A stretch of DNA of 64,000 nt from Deltaproteobacteria bacterium HGW-Deltaproteobacteria-15 (GTDB lineage: Bacteria; Desulfobacterota; DSM-4660; Desulfatiglandales; HGW-15). Where the stretch lies: NCBI GenBank assembly GCA_002840535.1, contig PHBH01000002.1:62001-126000 (forward strand), read 5' to 3'. Below, piece by piece: positions 7,270-17,563 of the stretch (its first letter is position 1; each line of letters opens with the position of its first letter). The notes below the pieces were generated by a model. That model ran no database searches. It saw only the letters and a list, made by a program, of their open reading frames with translations, and had not been told where the DNA came from. The translations under genes were made by a program, and so were the position numbers.

Positions 7270-7298
7270 TGTTTATCCTCAGTGCGGTTCCGAGTCAA
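7270..7298 (-). promoter_or_regulatory. Sigma-70 type promoter for the tRNA genes
   Basis: On the minus strand TTGACT (7298-7293) and TAAACA (7275-7270) are separated by 17 bases, 14 bases upstream of the tRNA-Val 5' end. Spacing and position suit the housekeeping sigma factor. Confidence 0.55.
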
Positions 7299-7306
7299 GG
7301 AAATTA

Positions 7307-7340
7307 ATGATTCCCTGCGGAAATTTACACAGGGAATCAT
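7307..7340 (-). terminator. Hairpin downstream of lon
   Basis: ATGATTCCCTG and CAGGGAATCAT form an 11-bp perfect stem with a 12-base loop, 46 bases after the lon stop. It is followed on the minus strand by TAATTTCC, a weak U tract. Likely ends the clp-lon transcript. Confidence 0.5.
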
Positions 7341-7386
7341 CTCATTTTCCGGTTCGAAGCAGCGCCGGGATTTGACAAGGCACAGC

Positions 7387-9846
7387 TCAGTGAGCAGTGA
7401 CCTCGTCCAGGACCGGTGCTTTCTCGGCTTCTTTGAAACCTTCTACGCAGAAAGGCTGGGTATCTTCCTCTCGAGCGAAGAGCTCTTCCCCTTCCTTAAA
7501 GACGAGGGCCTGTTTCAGCACCTCATCCATATGGCTCACAAGCACCAGTTCCACCCTCTTGAGGATCCTCTGCGGGATCTCCTCAATGTCCTTCTTATTG
7601 TCCATGGGGATGAGGACCTTGGTAACATGGCCCCGGTGAGCAGCCAGGATCTTCTCCTTCAGCCCACCGATCGGCAGCACCCTGCCGCGCAGCGTGATCT
7701 CGCCTGTCATGGCGATATTGCGATCGACCGGTTTTCGGGTCAACGCCGAGACAATCGAGGTAGCCAGGGCAATTCCGGCCGAAGGCCCGTCCTTGGGAAT
7801 GGCCCCCTCGGGCACATGAATATGTATGTCTATCTTCTCATAGAACTTGTCAGGGAGCCTCAACTGCCGCGCCCGGGTCCTCACATAGCTGAGGGCCGCC
7901 TGCGCAGACTCTTGCATCACCTCGCCCAGTTTTCCGGTCAGCACGAGGCTTCCTTTGCCGGGCATTATTGCCACTTCGGTCTGGAGGAGCTCTCCTCCCA
8001 CGTCCGTCCAGGCCAGCCCGGTGGTCAACCCCACCTGATCGACCTCTTCGGTGCGTCCGAAGCGATATTTGATGACGCCGAGATATTTATGAAGGGAGTT
8101 CGCGGTTATCCTGATTTTTGTTTCCTTCCCGTGTGCCACGACCTCCTTTGCCACCTTCCGGCAGACATGGGAGATCTCGCGCTCGAGATTACGGACACCG
8201 GCCTCTCTCGTATAGTTTCGAATAATCGCAAGAATGGTCTTGTCCGAGAACTCCAGATCCACGCCTTCCAGGCCGTTCTGTTCGACCTGCTTTTTAACCA
8301 GGAATTGTTTGGCAATATTGAGTTTCTCCAGCTCCGTGTACCCGGGCAGCCGGATGATCTCCATCCTGTCCTGGAGCGGGAGCGGGATGTTATGCAGGGT
8401 ATTGGCAGTGGTGATGAACAGTACGTCCGAAAGATCGTAGTCCAGGTCCAGGTAGTGGTCGTTGAAGGCGAAATTCTGCTCCGGATCCAGCACCTCGAGG
8501 AGAGCCGCCGAAGGGTCGCCCCGAAAATCGGTGCTCATCTTGTCCACCTCGTCGAGGCAAAAAACCGGATTGCTGGACTTTGCCTTCCGGAGATACTGAA
8601 TGATCTTCCCGGGCAGCGCGCCGATGTAGGTTCTCCTGTGGCCGCGGATCTCGGCCTCGTCCCTCACCCCTCCGAGCGACAAGCGGACAAAGTTGCGCCC
8701 CGTTGCCCTCGCCACGGACTTCGCAACGGATGTCTTGCCCACGCCGGGGGGCCCCACCAGGCAGAGGATGGGTCCTTTGATCTTCTTTGTAAGGGTTTGG
8801 ACGGCCAGGTATTCCAGAATCCGCTCTTTAGGCTTCTTCAGGCCGTAATGATCCTCGTCCAGAATCTTTTCCGCCTCTGTCACATCCATCCGGACCTTGG
8901 TCTTTTCCATCCATGGAAGGGCGAGAATCCAGTCGATGTAGTTGCGGACCACGGTCGCCTCGGCGGACATGGGCGACATCATCTTAAGCTTCTTGAACTC
9001 CTGCCAGACCCTGCTGTGCGCTTCCTTGCTCAGTCTTTTCCGCTTGATCTTCTTTTCGAGTTCAGCGAGCTCCGCCTTGAAATCGTCCTTTGCACCCATC
9101 TCCTTCTGAATGGCCCTCATCTGCTCATTCAGATAGTAGTCCTTCTGGGTTTTTTCCATCTGCTTCTTGACGCGTTTCTTGAGACGGCTTTCCAGCTTGA
9201 GGATATTGATCTCGTTCCTGAGCTTGTCAAAAAGGATCTCGAGCCGGAGGTTCAGACTTTCCGTTTCCAGGATCTCCTGTTTATCCTTCACCTTCATGAT
9301 CAGGTGGGCCGCAATGGTATCGGCAAACCTGACAGGGTCCTCGATCCCCGATATGGTCGCGACGAGATCCTTGCCGACCTTTTCATTCAGCTTTGCGTAC
9401 TCGTCGAAGCTTTCATTGAGTGCCCGCATAAAGGCCTTGGTCTCATCGTTGTTCGCCTCATCCTCGGGAATCCTTCGGACCCCCACCATGAAAAACTCAT
9501 GGCCTGGAAGAAAGCTCATGACCTTGGCCCGTTGCTTTCCTTCGATCAATGCCTTGACAGTGCCGTCGGGAAGCCGCAGCAATTGGAGCACCGCACCCAG
9601 TGTGCCGGCCATGTAAATATCCTTCTCGGTCGGCTGATCCACTTTTGCGTCTTTCTGGGCGGACAGAAAGATTTCTTTTTCATGGGCCATCGCATGCTCG
9701 AGGGCCTTGATGGATTTGTCGCGGCCCACGAAGAGAGGCACCACCATATTGGGAAATACCACTACATCTCGCAGGGGAAGAAGGGGATAATGGGCATCTT
9801 CCTGAATGGGAAGATCCGACGATTTCTTTCTATTCAAATTGAACAT
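7387..9846 (-). CDS. lon: ATP-dependent Lon protease
   Basis: This 819-residue protein has the LonA layout. An N-terminal substrate-binding domain begins [20 protein letters not shown], followed by a coiled-coil middle, an AAA+ module with Walker A GPPGVGKT and Walker B FCLDEVDK, and a C-terminal Ser/Lys protease domain with the nucleophile in [12 protein letters not shown]. Lon degrades misfolded and regulatory proteins in the cytoplasm. Length is normal for the family. It follows clpX with one base between, so tig, clpP, clpX and lon probably form one operon. Confidence 0.97.
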   Translation of the reverse strand: MFNLNRKKSSDLPIQEDAHYPLLPLRDVVVFPNMVVPLFVGRDKSIKALEHAMAHEKEIFLSAQKDAKVDQPTEKDIYMAGTLGAVLQLLRLPDGTVKALIEGKQRAKVMSFLPGHEFFMVGVRRIPEDEANNDETKAFMRALNESFDEYAKLNEKVGKDLVATISGIEDPVRFADTIAAHLIMKVKDKQEILETESLNLRLEILFDKLRNEINILKLESRLKKRVKKQMEKTQKDYYLNEQMRAIQKEMGAKDDFKAELAELEKKIKRKRLSKEAHSRVWQEFKKLKMMSPMSAEATVVRNYIDWILALPWMEKTKVRMDVTEAEKILDEDHYGLKKPKERILEYLAVQTLTKKIKGPILCLVGPPGVGKTSVAKSVARATGRNFVRLSLGGVRDEAEIRGHRRTYIGALPGKIIQYLRKAKSSNPVFCLDEVDKMSTDFRGDPSAALLEVLDPEQNFAFNDHYLDLDYDLSDVLFITTANTLHNIPLPLQDRMEIIRLPGYTELEKLNIAKQFLVKKQVEQNGLEGVDLEFSDKTILAIIRNYTREAGVRNLEREISHVCRKVAKEVVAHGKETKIRITANSLHKYLGVIKYRFGRTEEVDQVGLTTGLAWTDVGGELLQTEVAIMPGKGSLVLTGKLGEVMQESAQAALSYVRTRARQLRLPDKFYEKIDIHIHVPEGAIPKDGPSAGIALATSIVSALTRKPVDRNIAMTGEITLRGRVLPIGGLKEKILAAHRGHVTKVLIPMDNKKDIEEIPQRILKRVELVLVSHMDEVLKQALVFKEGEELFAREEDTQPFCVEGFKEAEKAPVLDEVTAH

Positions 9847-9847
9847 A

Positions 9848-11098
9848 CTATGCGTATCCTACCTGATTTTCATAAAGGAGTAGAGGAGCTTCTCCTCGGG
9901 TTACCACCTCTTCGCCGACAACGCATTCGCGGATTCCGGTCATGCAGGGCAGATCGTACATGATGTCGAGCATGATGCTCTCCATGATCGCCCTGAGACC
10001 GCGTGCCCCTGATTTGCGCTTCAATGCATCCTTGGCAATTGCCAGGAGCGCGGTATCCGTAAATTTCAACTCCACGTTCTCGATTTCGAAAAGCTTCTTG
10101 TACTGCTTGACCAGTGCGTTCTTCGGTTCGGTCAGGATCCGCACCAGCGCATCCAGACTCAGCTCATCCAAGGTGGCAAGGATGGGCAGTCTCCCGATGA
10201 ACTCCGGAATGAGCCCGAACTTAATCAGATCCTCCGGCTGGACGAGAGGCATGATCATGTTGATATCGCTTGACTCCTTCCCCTGGATATCCGCTTCGAA
10301 GCCCATGATCTTGCTTCCGATGCGGGATCGAATGATCTTGTCCAGGCCGTTGAATGTGCCGCCGCAGATAAAAAGGATATTGTCGGTATTGACCTTTACA
10401 AAATCCTGCTGCGGGTGCTTCCGTCCCCCTTTCGGCGGGATGCTCGCCATGGTCCCTTCGATGATCTTTAAAAGGGCCTGCTGCACGCCCTCGCCGGAAA
10501 CATCGCGGGTGATGGAAGGACTATCCGACTTGCGGGCGATCTTGTCAATTTCGTCGATGTAAACGATTCCCTTTGTTGCGGAATCGATGTCGTAATCCGC
10601 ATTCTGTACCAGGCTGAGGATGATGTTCTCCACATCCTCTCCGACATAGCCCGCCTCTGTCAAAGTGGTCGCGTCGGCGATGGTGAAAGGTACCTTCAAG
10701 ATCTTTGCCAGACTCTGCGCGAGGAGGGTCTTTCCCGATCCGGTCGGGCCGATCAACAGGATGTTGCTCTTCTGGATCTCCACCCCCTCCATATCGATCT
10801 TGCTGTTTATCCGCTTGTAATGATTATGGACCGCAACGGAGAGGATTTTCTTGGGTCTTTCCTGTTCGATTACATACTGGTCGAGCGTCTGCTTGATCTC
10901 AAAAGGTTTCGGGAGCCTCCCCCCCGCTCCATGCTCTGATTCCTGTGTATAGTCCTCTGCGATGATTTCATTGCACAACTGGATACACTCATCACAAATA
11001 TATACAGAAGGGCCTGCAATGAGTTTTTTTACCTCATCCTGGCTCTTGCCACAAAAAGAGCACAGGAGCTCGTCGTTTGAATTGTCTTTTCTTTGCAT
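9848..11098 (-). CDS. clpX: ClpX, ATPase subunit of the ClpXP protease
   Basis: The 416-residue protein begins with the ClpX zinc-binding domain ([17 protein letters not shown], then ICDECIQLC). The AAA+ ATPase follows with Walker A GPTGSGKT, Walker [11 protein letters not shown] and the pore-loop GYVGEDVE. ClpX unfolds tagged proteins and feeds them to ClpP. Length and order of domains are normal. The gene lies 13 bases after clpP and one base before lon. Confidence 0.97.
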   Translation of the reverse strand: MQRKDNSNDELLCSFCGKSQDEVKKLIAGPSVYICDECIQLCNEIIAEDYTQESEHGAGGRLPKPFEIKQTLDQYVIEQERPKKILSVAVHNHYKRINSKIDMEGVEIQKSNILLIGPTGSGKTLLAQSLAKILKVPFTIADATTLTEAGYVGEDVENIILSLVQNADYDIDSATKGIVYIDEIDKIARKSDSPSITRDVSGEGVQQALLKIIEGTMASIPPKGGRKHPQQDFVKVNTDNILFICGGTFNGLDKIIRSRIGSKIMGFEADIQGKESSDINMIMPLVQPEDLIKFGLIPEFIGRLPILATLDELSLDALVRILTEPKNALVKQYKKLFEIENVELKFTDTALLAIAKDALKRKSGARGLRAIMESIMLDIMYDLPCMTGIRECVVGEEVVTRGEAPLLLYENQVGYA

Positions 11099-11111
11099 AC
11101 GCCCGTCTCTC

Positions 11112-11717
11112 CTATTTTTTTACTGTCTTAATGGGGATCTCCCGTTCCGTGATGATCCTGTCAACCAGCCCGTAATCGAGAGCTTCCTTGCTGTCCATGA
11201 AAAAGTCCCGCTCGGTGTCCTGACGGATCCTGTCCAGGGGTTGCCCCGTGTGCTTGGCAAGAATCTCATGGATGATCTTCTTGATTTTCATGATTTCTCT
11301 GGCCTGGATATCGATGTCCGTAGCCTGCCCCTGCGCTCCGCCCAAGGGCTGATGGATCATAATCCGCGAGTGTGGCAACGCAAACCGCTTGCCCTTGGAC
11401 CCTGCTGCAAGCAGCAAGGCGCCCATGCTCGAGGCCTGTCCCATACAGATTGTGGCGATACCCGGCCTGATGTACTGCATGGTATCGTAAATGGCGAGTC
11501 CGGCAGTGACGGCACCGCCGGGGGAATTGATATAGAGATTGATGTCCTTGTCGGGATCTTCGGACTCCAGGAAAAGCATCTGAGCGATGATGGTATTGGC
11601 CATTCCGTCATGGACCTGCTCTCCCACAAAGATGATGCGGTCTTTCAGGAGTCTGGAGTAGATATCATAAGCCCTTTCGCCGCGGCTCGATTGTTCAATC
11701 ACCATAGGTATCAGCAT
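11112..11717 (-). CDS. clpP: ClpP, proteolytic subunit
   Basis: This 201-residue serine peptidase has the catalytic serine in [14 protein letters not shown] and the catalytic histidine in [11 protein letters not shown]; an Asp further on completes the triad. It begins [20 protein letters not shown], the usual ClpP N-terminus. ClpP forms the double-heptamer chamber that degrades proteins delivered by ClpX or ClpA. It is placed between tig and clpX, the order seen in many bacteria. Confidence 0.97.
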   Translation of the reverse strand: MLIPMVIEQSSRGERAYDIYSRLLKDRIIFVGEQVHDGMANTIIAQMLFLESEDPDKDINLYINSPGGAVTAGLAIYDTMQYIRPGIATICMGQASSMGALLLAAGSKGKRFALPHSRIMIHQPLGGAQGQATDIDIQAREIMKIKKIIHEILAKHTGQPLDRIRQDTERDFFMDSKEALDYGLVDRIITEREIPIKTVKK

Positions 11718-11755
11718 GAGTTTTTCACCTTCTCTTCGTTGGTACCCGGCATGAG

Positions 11756-13114
11756 CTAGGCCTGCCGGTCCTGTTCAATGGGAGAGGATTCTGAGGTCGC
11801 TTCTTCCTCGACCGGCATCTGAGCCGCTTCCATTTCCCGAATATTAGCACCTTTCACCAGAAAATTCAACGTCTTTTCCTCGAGAAGCCTCTGGCTGAGG
11901 GAATCAACCATCTGGTTTGCTTCATAATATTGTTTCACTACCGCAGGATCCTGGTTCATACCTTCGGCCATGCGCGTAATGGACTCATCGATCTCGGACT
12001 GTTCCGTGTGCAGCTCCTGTTGACGTGCGATTTCGCTGAGCAGAAGCAGATCCTTCACTCTCTTTTCGGCCGCAGGTCTAAATTCTTCACGAAGTTTCTC
12101 CTGCTGGAGGCCGGATTTCTGGAGGGATGACCCCATCCGCATCAGGTTTTGGTTCAGTGTTTGAATTCCGTAATTGATCTCTTCCTCTACCAGACTTTCG
12201 GGAAGTTCGAATTCCACCATGTCGGATATCTTCTTGAGGAGTCTTCTCTTGAGATCCCTGTCTGTCCTCTTTTCCTCTCTGGACTTCAACTCATCCCTGA
12301 TCTTCTGCTTGAGCCCCTCCAGATTCTCGAAGTCCGCACCAAGGCTCTTCGCAAACTCGTCATTGAGCTCAGGGAGCTTCAGCTCCTTGATCCCCAGCAC
12401 CTGTATCTGAAAATCGACCCGTTTGCCCGCCAACTTGCGATTGGGGTGTTTTTCTTCGAACGTGACGCCCACCCGCACTGAGTCACCTGTCTTGTGGTCC
12501 AGAAGCGCCTTTTCGAACTCCGGATGGAATTCATTGCTCCCAACCTTGACAGGGTGATTATCGGCCTTCAATTCTTCCAGGAGTTTGCCGTCCTGATAGG
12601 CAGCGTACTGCACAATGGCAAAATCCCCTTCCCTGATCGGACGATCCTCCTCAACGGCAACAAGTTTGCCATTTGCCTTCCGGATTTCCTCCAGCTGTTT
12701 TTCCACTTCCTCTTCTTTGACACGGACAATTTCCTTCTCTACATCGAGGCCCATGTACTCTTTCAGCTCGAATTCAGGCTTCACTTCCAGAACAGCCGTG
12801 TATTTGAAAGGCTCTCCTGCCTTGAGCATATCATTTTCAACCATGGGCACGCTCAGCGGGAAGGTCCTGGTCTCGTCCATGGCCCTGGGCAGGGTTTCCT
12901 TCACCAGCTCCCGGGCCACTTCCTCGGAAACCTGAGGACCGTAAACCCTTTCCAGTACCTTCCTGGGTATCTTGCCGGGCCTGAATCCCGGCACCTTTGC
13001 GCTCTTTCCCAGGTTTCGGTACGTCTCCTCGATCTTCTTATCGACCTCTTCGGGCTCCAACTCCACCACGAGTTTCTTTTTCACAGGACTGATGACTTCC
13101 AAGGCACTCTTCAT
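11756..13114 (-). CDS. tig: Trigger factor, ribosome-associated chaperone
   Basis: The 452-residue protein has an N-terminal ribosome-binding domain with the signature [13 protein letters not shown] (family FRxGKxP). A central FKBP-like prolyl isomerase domain (about 150-240; [17 protein letters not shown]) and a C-terminal helical chaperone domain follow. Trigger factor binds nascent chains at the ribosome exit tunnel. It heads the tig-clpP-clpX-lon cluster. GGAG precedes the ATG at 13114. The leader contains a strong inverted repeat. Confidence 0.95.
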   Translation of the reverse strand: MKSALEVISPVKKKLVVELEPEEVDKKIEETYRNLGKSAKVPGFRPGKIPRKVLERVYGPQVSEEVARELVKETLPRAMDETRTFPLSVPMVENDMLKAGEPFKYTAVLEVKPEFELKEYMGLDVEKEIVRVKEEEVEKQLEEIRKANGKLVAVEEDRPIREGDFAIVQYAAYQDGKLLEELKADNHPVKVGSNEFHPEFEKALLDHKTGDSVRVGVTFEEKHPNRKLAGKRVDFQIQVLGIKELKLPELNDEFAKSLGADFENLEGLKQKIRDELKSREEKRTDRDLKRRLLKKISDMVEFELPESLVEEEINYGIQTLNQNLMRMGSSLQKSGLQQEKLREEFRPAAEKRVKDLLLLSEIARQQELHTEQSEIDESITRMAEGMNQDPAVVKQYYEANQMVDSLSQRLLEEKTLNFLVKGANIREMEAAQMPVEEEATSESSPIEQDRQA

Positions 13115-13147
13115 GTTTGATCCGGTCTCCGTTCCTAGATATAAGTC

Positions 13148-13173
13148 CGGACTTCAGAGCATTCTGAAGTCCG
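13148..13173. promoter_or_regulatory. 11-bp stem hairpin in the tig leader
   Basis: CGGACTTCAGA-GCAT-TCTGAAGTCCG lies 34 bases upstream of tig. Its perfect stem and tight loop could be an operator or an mRNA leader hairpin; no T run follows, so it is not a typical terminator. Confidence 0.45.
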
Positions 13174-13387
13174 TCCATTCCCTCAATGCTTTGCCGAGTA
13201 ATTTAATACCCTTTCCCGTGTTTTCAAGCAATCCTTTTCAGTCGGGACTCCTCTTCTTCGATTCGATCCTTGCGATTTAGGGGTTTTCCGGCCCATGAGA
13301 GCGTGTTCTGATGCAGCGGAGAGATTTCTTAAGGAGGGAGACAATGCCGGAATCGACGAGATGCAGGCGCAAGCCCCGCACGGTGGG

Positions 13388-13693
13388 TCAGGATATCTCT
13401 CTGGTCCGCTCCTTCACCAGTTCTATGAACTCCTCCAGATTTCTTTGACTCCCGAAAACATCCTGATACAGTCTTTCGCTCCAGATTGTCAGACCGACCC
13501 TGAAAATCTGATGGATCAACTCATCGGCACTTTCAGTACCTTGAAGCTGGACTACCTGGCAGAGGAGGTCATCCGGAACCCTTATCGGAAAAAGAGCCGT
13601 CTGCGATTCCCCGTCTTCCGCCTTCAGATACTCCTGTATGCTTTTTAAAATCCTCAGGTTTGAATATTTGATCCTGTACTCTTCCTCGTCCAT
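13388..13693 (-). CDS. Hypothetical protein (101 aa)
   Basis: From ATG at 13693 (GAGGTG upstream; a GTG nine bases earlier is also possible) this acidic protein reads MDEEEYRIKYSNLRILKSIQ. Its middle has FPIRVPDDLLCQVVQLQGTESADELIHQIFRVGLTIW, reminiscent of a ribbon-helix-helix-like fold, but this is only a visual impression. It has its own promoter-like sequence and is divergent from the fmdB-type gene. Function not recognised. Confidence 0.6.
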   Translation of the reverse strand: MDEEEYRIKYSNLRILKSIQEYLKAEDGESQTALFPIRVPDDLLCQVVQLQGTESADELIHQIFRVGLTIWSERLYQDVFGSQRNLEEFIELVKERTREIS

Positions 13694-13712
13694 TCCAAAC
13701 ACCTCATAAATG

Positions 13713-13740
13713 AGGATAGTGCAGGGTTAATAAATGTCAA
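13713..13740 (-). promoter_or_regulatory. Promoter for the 101-aa hypothetical gene
   Basis: TTGACA (13740-13735) and TATCCT (13718-13713) on the minus strand, spacer 16, located 20 bases upstream of the ATG. Confidence 0.5.
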
Positions 13741-13781
13741 TGAAAAAGGCGGCTGCTTTTAGACAGTTCAAATCAGAGGTA

Positions 13782-13811
13782 TTGACAAAGCCAATCGAAT
13801 TCGTCTAATTT
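13782..13811 (+). promoter_or_regulatory. Promoter for the FmdB/NEW3/ABC cluster
   Basis: TTGACA (13782-13787) and TAATTT (13806-13811), spacer 18, end 41 bases upstream of the zinc-ribbon gene and are divergent from the previous promoter. Confidence 0.5.
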
Positions 13812-13852
13812 GATCCTCTGCGGTTCATCCTCCTGTAAGAAAAATAGCGAAT

Positions 13853-14227
13853 ATGCCTATCTACGAGTATCAGTCATCCGGAGAATTTGGAAAGGGTTGT
13901 TCAAAATGCAGGAACCCTTTTGAGGTCTTGCAGTCCATCGGTGAGAAGTCTCTCACCAAATGCCCGTCCTGCGGGGCGGCGATAAAAAAACTGATCTCCC
14001 GGTGCCGTTCGGCTGTAATCGAGAATTCGCCGGAGAGCGGGAAGGTGGAGCGCCAAATAAAGGAATACGAGAGCTCCGGGATGTGGAGCCACGCAGCGGA
14101 GCTCGCGGATACACATGCTGAAAAGATCAAGGACAAGAGTCTCAGGACGCGAGCCCTTGATAACTATAAGAAGGCGGGGTACGACGTCGATTCGCTCGCT
14201 AAACATGATGAAAAAAGTAACGAATGA
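13853..14227 (+). CDS. FmdB-type zinc-ribbon protein
   Basis: The 124-residue protein starts MPIYEYQ, the typical FmdB beginning, and has two cysteine pairs, CSKC and CPSCGA, forming a zinc ribbon in the first 45 residues. The rest (from about 60) is charged and helical. FmdB-like proteins are often called putative regulators but have no settled function. Its stop overlaps the first possible start of the NEW3-domain gene, so the two are likely co-transcribed. Confidence 0.75.
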   Translation: MPIYEYQSSGEFGKGCSKCRNPFEVLQSIGEKSLTKCPSCGAAIKKLISRCRSAVIENSPESGKVERQIKEYESSGMWSHAAELADTHAEKIKDKSLRTRALDNYKKAGYDVDSLAKHDEKSNE

Positions 14228-14241
14228 AGGAGATCGCCTGT

Positions 14242-15456
14242 ATGAAACCTAGACATGTTCCCTTTTTATGGCTCTTCACCCTATGCCTCATGGTGTTGCT
14301 GACCCCTTCCCTTGCCACCCGGGCGCTCAGTGAGGAAAAGAAGAGGGATCTCCCGCAACGGGCGATCTCCATCGCGCCTGAATACACGGGTATTGTCGTC
14401 TCCAAAGGAGAAAGCGTCAGCATTGACCTGACTGTCGCCAATGGAGGGAGAGAGGACGAGTCGATCGAAGTGGCCATTCCCACCGTTCCCCAGGGCTGGA
14501 ACGCAAAGATCAAGACCTACAGCTTCGATGTGACCGGGGTGCACGTCGCCAGCGACAAGTCAAAGAGTCTCACATTGAAACTGGATCCGCAGGAAGAAGT
14601 AGCCCCCGGCAAATACGTCTTCCCGATCACTGCGCAGACGATTGACGGGAAGTTGACCGCCTCCAGCCGCCTCACCGTCACGATGAAGGCAGAAGGAAAG
14701 GAAAAAGAGGACAAGGGAGTGAACATCACCACTTCTTACCCTGTCCTCCAGGGTCCGACCGATGCCAAATTCGAGTTCTCCATGGAAGTGGAAAACAAGA
14801 CCGACAAGGAAACCATCTTCAACCTCAACGCTCAGGGGCCCGAGAATTGGGAGATCAACTTCAAGCCTACCTATGAAGACAAGTATTTCTCCAGTCTTCG
14901 CATCAAGGCCGGCTCGAGCCAGACCGTTGCGGTCGCAGTCAAGCCTTATCTCCTTTCCGAACCCGGGAAATATTCCATCAAGGTCAAGGTAAACTCCGAG
15001 CTGGCCAAGAACGAGGCTGAACTGCAGGTCGTCCTCACGGGCACCTACAAGATCGACATGGGCACTCCCACCGGGCTGCTCTCTCTTAACGCGGTCAGGG
15101 GAAAGGAAGCCAATATTTCCTTTTACGTAAAGAATACCGGCTCGGCCCCCCAGAACAACGTGCGGTTTGTTTCCTTCAAACCGGAGAACTGGAAGGTGGA
15201 ATTCAAGCCGGAAAAACTGGATACCCTCCCTCCCGGCGAGCTGCAGCAGGTGGAACTCACCGTCACCCCCTCCGACCAGGCTCTGGTGGGAGACTATTCC
15301 GTTGCGGTTTCGGCGGAAGGCGAGAAGGCCAACAAAAACATGGAGCTCAGGGTCACGGTCAAGGCGTCCACTGCCTGGGGTTGGGTGGGGATCGGCATCA
15401 TCGTGGTCGTTCTGGCCGGTCTTGTCGGACTGTTCATGAGCTTTGGAAGGCGTTAA
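14242..15456 (+). CDS. Exported membrane-anchored NEW3-domain protein
   Basis: From ATG at 14242, with AAGGAG nine bases upstream, the protein has 404 residues; an ATG 18 bases earlier is also in frame. It has an N-terminal signal segment (PFLWLFTLCLMVLLTPSLA). Several immunoglobulin-like repeats with NEW3-type signatures follow (SIDLTVANGG, PQGWNAKI, APGKYVFPI; later PENWKVEF and VGDYSVAV). A C-terminal membrane helix (WVGIGIIVVVLAGLVGLFMS) ends the protein. The bulk should face outside the cytoplasmic membrane. NEW3 proteins commonly neighbour ABC-2 exporters, as here, and may be an extracytoplasmic partner. Confidence 0.75.
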   Translation: MKPRHVPFLWLFTLCLMVLLTPSLATRALSEEKKRDLPQRAISIAPEYTGIVVSKGESVSIDLTVANGGREDESIEVAIPTVPQGWNAKIKTYSFDVTGVHVASDKSKSLTLKLDPQEEVAPGKYVFPITAQTIDGKLTASSRLTVTMKAEGKEKEDKGVNITTSYPVLQGPTDAKFEFSMEVENKTDKETIFNLNAQGPENWEINFKPTYEDKYFSSLRIKAGSSQTVAVAVKPYLLSEPGKYSIKVKVNSELAKNEAELQVVLTGTYKIDMGTPTGLLSLNAVRGKEANISFYVKNTGSAPQNNVRFVSFKPENWKVEFKPEKLDTLPPGELQQVELTVTPSDQALVGDYSVAVSAEGEKANKNMELRVTVKASTAWGWVGIGIIVVVLAGLVGLFMSFGRR

Positions 15457-15458
15457 CA

Positions 15459-16211
15459 ATGGACAACCACACGATTATCGATACACGGGATCTGACTAAG
15501 GTATACGAGCGGCAGATCGCGGTGGACCATATCTCCTTTCAAGTGAACGAAGGAGAGATCTTCGGGTTTCTGGGTCCGAACGGGGCGGGCAAGAGCACCA
15601 CATTGCTCATGCTTCTTGGATTGAGCAGGCCGACGGCAGGCACTGCCAGCGTCTGCGGCATAGATCCCCTGCGGAGGCCCACGGAGGTAAAGCGGGTTGT
15701 GGGTTACCTTCCCGAGAACGTGGGTTTTTACAACGACATGAACCCCGTGGATTCCCTCTGGTTCATCTCGGAATTGAATGCGATGAACGGTCGCCAGGCA
15801 AGGGAGAAGATCATGGAGGTCCTCGAGATCGTCGGCCTTCAGGACGACCTGAAGAAAAAGATCGGCAACTTTTCGCGGGGCATGAAGCAGCGCCTCGGCA
15901 TCGCCGAAGTCCTGCTCAAAGACCCGAAGCTGCTCTTCCTGGATGAACCGACCCTCGGCCTGGACCCCGACGGCGCCATCCGGCTGATCGAGCTGATCCA
16001 GTCGCTGAACCGCGACAAGAACATCACGGTGCTGGTCTCTTCCCACAACCTTTACCAGGTGCAGAAAATATCGCACAGGGTAGGCATCATGATCAAAGGG
16101 AAGATGGTGGCAGTAGATACCATCGATGCTCTTGCCAAGGAGAAGTTCGGCCTCGGAGAAGACCGGTACTCGCTGGAAGAAATCTACATGAAGTATTTCC
16201 AAGAGGTTTAA
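15459..16211 (+). CDS. ABC transporter ATP-binding protein (ABC-2 type)
   Basis: Starting at ATG 15459 (GGAAGG upstream) the 250-residue protein has Walker A GPNGAGKST, a Q-loop replaced in YLPENVGFY, an ABC signature FSRGMKQRLGIAE, Walker B LLFLDEPTLGLDP and the switch His in SSHNL. This is the single-domain ATPase of an ABC-2 exporter similar to CcmA/NosF-type proteins. It pairs with the permease two bases downstream and the NEW3 protein upstream. The exported substrate cannot be told. Confidence 0.9.
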   Translation: MDNHTIIDTRDLTKVYERQIAVDHISFQVNEGEIFGFLGPNGAGKSTTLLMLLGLSRPTAGTASVCGIDPLRRPTEVKRVVGYLPENVGFYNDMNPVDSLWFISELNAMNGRQAREKIMEVLEIVGLQDDLKKKIGNFSRGMKQRLGIAEVLLKDPKLLFLDEPTLGLDPDGAIRLIELIQSLNRDKNITVLVSSHNLYQVQKISHRVGIMIKGKMVAVDTIDALAKEKFGLGEDRYSLEEIYMKYFQEV

Positions 16212-16213
16212 TC

Positions 16214-17173
16214 ATGCACGGCTTAATGGCTGTATACCGAAAAGAATTGGCAGACCATTTCAGCAGCTATCGTTTCGTTCTCATCTTCGCCCTCATTGCC
16301 ATGGTCAGTTTCATCACCAGCTACATGGCCGCCATGCACCTTCGGGAAGCCCTCGAGGGAGGGGCGAAGTCCCAGTTCGTGTTTCTGATGCTGTTCAATA
16401 TCCCGGGAGCGCTCCTCTCCATGGTGCAGTTCGTCGCGTTCTTCGGTCCTCTGATAGGCATCATCCTCGGTTTCGATGCGATCAACCGTGAAAGGGCCCA
16501 GGGTACCCTGGTAAAGGTCCTGTCCCAGCCGATCTACCGGGATGCGGTGATCAACGGAAAATTCCTTGCAGGCGCCACCACAGTCACCATCATGATCGTC
16601 TCCATTGTCCTCGTGATATCGGGTTTGGGTCTCATCCTGCTCGGTATTGTCCCGGGCCTGGAGGAGATCTGGCGCTTGTTCATCTATGTAGTGATCAGCG
16701 TTTTTTACATCTGCTTCTGGCTTGGGCTTTCCATTCTGTTTTCGATCCTCTTCAGGGGGATCGCGACCTCGGCCCTTGCCTCAGTCGCTTTGTGGATCTT
16801 CCTCTCCTTTCTCGTGTCCATGGGGGCCAGCGTGATTGCAGATATCAGGGCGCCGATTGACAAGAGGGAGAACACCTCCACCGAAGTTATCCTGAAAAAT
16901 GCGCAAACCCGGGAGATCGTCACCATCTTTTCGCCGACGGAGCTCTATATGAGCGCATCCGGCACCATCATCGATCCCACGCGCAAGACCACGAAGAGCC
17001 TGGTTGCGATGGGCGCCCTTGAGGAGCTTTCCTCTTCCCGTTTTCAAAATCCTCTCTCTTTGGGCCAGTCCATTCTTGTGGTCTATCCTCATATGGTTGC
17101 CCTTATTGCGATCAGTCTCATCTGTTTCGCAATTTCCTATACGGTTTTCATGGTGCAGGAGATCAGGACTTAG
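16214..17173 (+). CDS. ABC-2 type transporter permease
   Basis: The 319-residue protein has six hydrophobic segments: about 20-42, 55-85, 110-140, 160-195, a region near 200-215 and the C-terminal 290-315. A soluble stretch lies near 215-280. The motif FDAINRERAQGTLVKVLSQP is characteristic of NosY/ABC-2 permeases. It forms the membrane part of the exporter with the ATPase two bases upstream. Confidence 0.85.
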   Translation: MHGLMAVYRKELADHFSSYRFVLIFALIAMVSFITSYMAAMHLREALEGGAKSQFVFLMLFNIPGALLSMVQFVAFFGPLIGIILGFDAINRERAQGTLVKVLSQPIYRDAVINGKFLAGATTVTIMIVSIVLVISGLGLILLGIVPGLEEIWRLFIYVVISVFYICFWLGLSILFSILFRGIATSALASVALWIFLSFLVSMGASVIADIRAPIDKRENTSTEVILKNAQTREIVTIFSPTELYMSASGTIIDPTRKTTKSLVAMGALEELSSSRFQNPLSLGQSILVVYPHMVALIAISLICFAISYTVFMVQEIRT

Positions 17174-17189
17174 AAGGGAAGAAGATCAG

Positions 17190-17253
17190 CCACAAAGGCA
17201 CCAAGACACAAAGAAGATAAAATGCTTTTCTTGGTGGCTTTGTGTCTTCGTGG
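17190..17253. repeat. Imperfect inverted intergenic repeat (CACCAAGACAC family)
   Basis: CCACAAAGGCACCAAGACAC and its approximate complement TTTGTGTCTTCGTGG form a long imperfect hairpin just after the permease. A related hairpin lies at 60313-60359, and a third fragment near 28880. Confidence 0.6.
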
Positions 17254-17284
17254 CAAAATTCTCTTCTAGACATGGAGTAAGTAG

Positions 17285-17311
17285 GATGGGTAGAGCGAAG
17301 CGAAACCCATC
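17285..17311. repeat. 27-bp dispersed palindromic repeat (copy 2)
   Basis: GATGGGTAGAGCGAAGCGAA followed by ACCCATC is the exact reverse complement of the copy at 7094-7120. Confidence 0.85.
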
Positions 17312-17347
17312 GATTGGTGGGCGCAGGCACGACTTACGGGGAAATCG

Positions 17348-17563
17348 ATGAAAATTCAGGATCTCGTTGCAGGGAAAGGGGACGGCGATCACGTGGAGAT
17401 CGATGGTTTCAGAATCACTGTTCCGGTGTTAAAAGGGCTGATGAATGAAGGGTATGAAAACATCCGCGTCTACAAAGAGAGCCGAACATTTTCATTTTGG
17501 GGAAAGACCTGCTCAGCCTGTTTCACTCAGGAACATCTGTCGACTCTGGCCGGATCAAGATGA
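17348..17563 (+). CDS. Small hypothetical protein (71 aa)
   Basis: The frame encodes MKIQDLVAGKGDGDHVEIDG and ends near SACFTQEHLSTLAGSR, with CSAC as the only metal-site-like motif. GGGGAAA precedes the ATG. Its last 41 bases overlap the convergent DUF6178-type gene. No family recognised; it could be a minor gene or a chance frame. Confidence 0.35.
   Translation: MKIQDLVAGKGDGDHVEIDGFRITVPVLKGLMNEGYENIRVYKESRTFSFWGKTCSACFTQEHLSTLAGSR

Noticed and set aside
7282-9963. 893-codon open frame on the plus strand
   Set aside because: It lies antisense to lon and the end of clpX, and its translation has no family features; a shadow of GC-rich codon usage.
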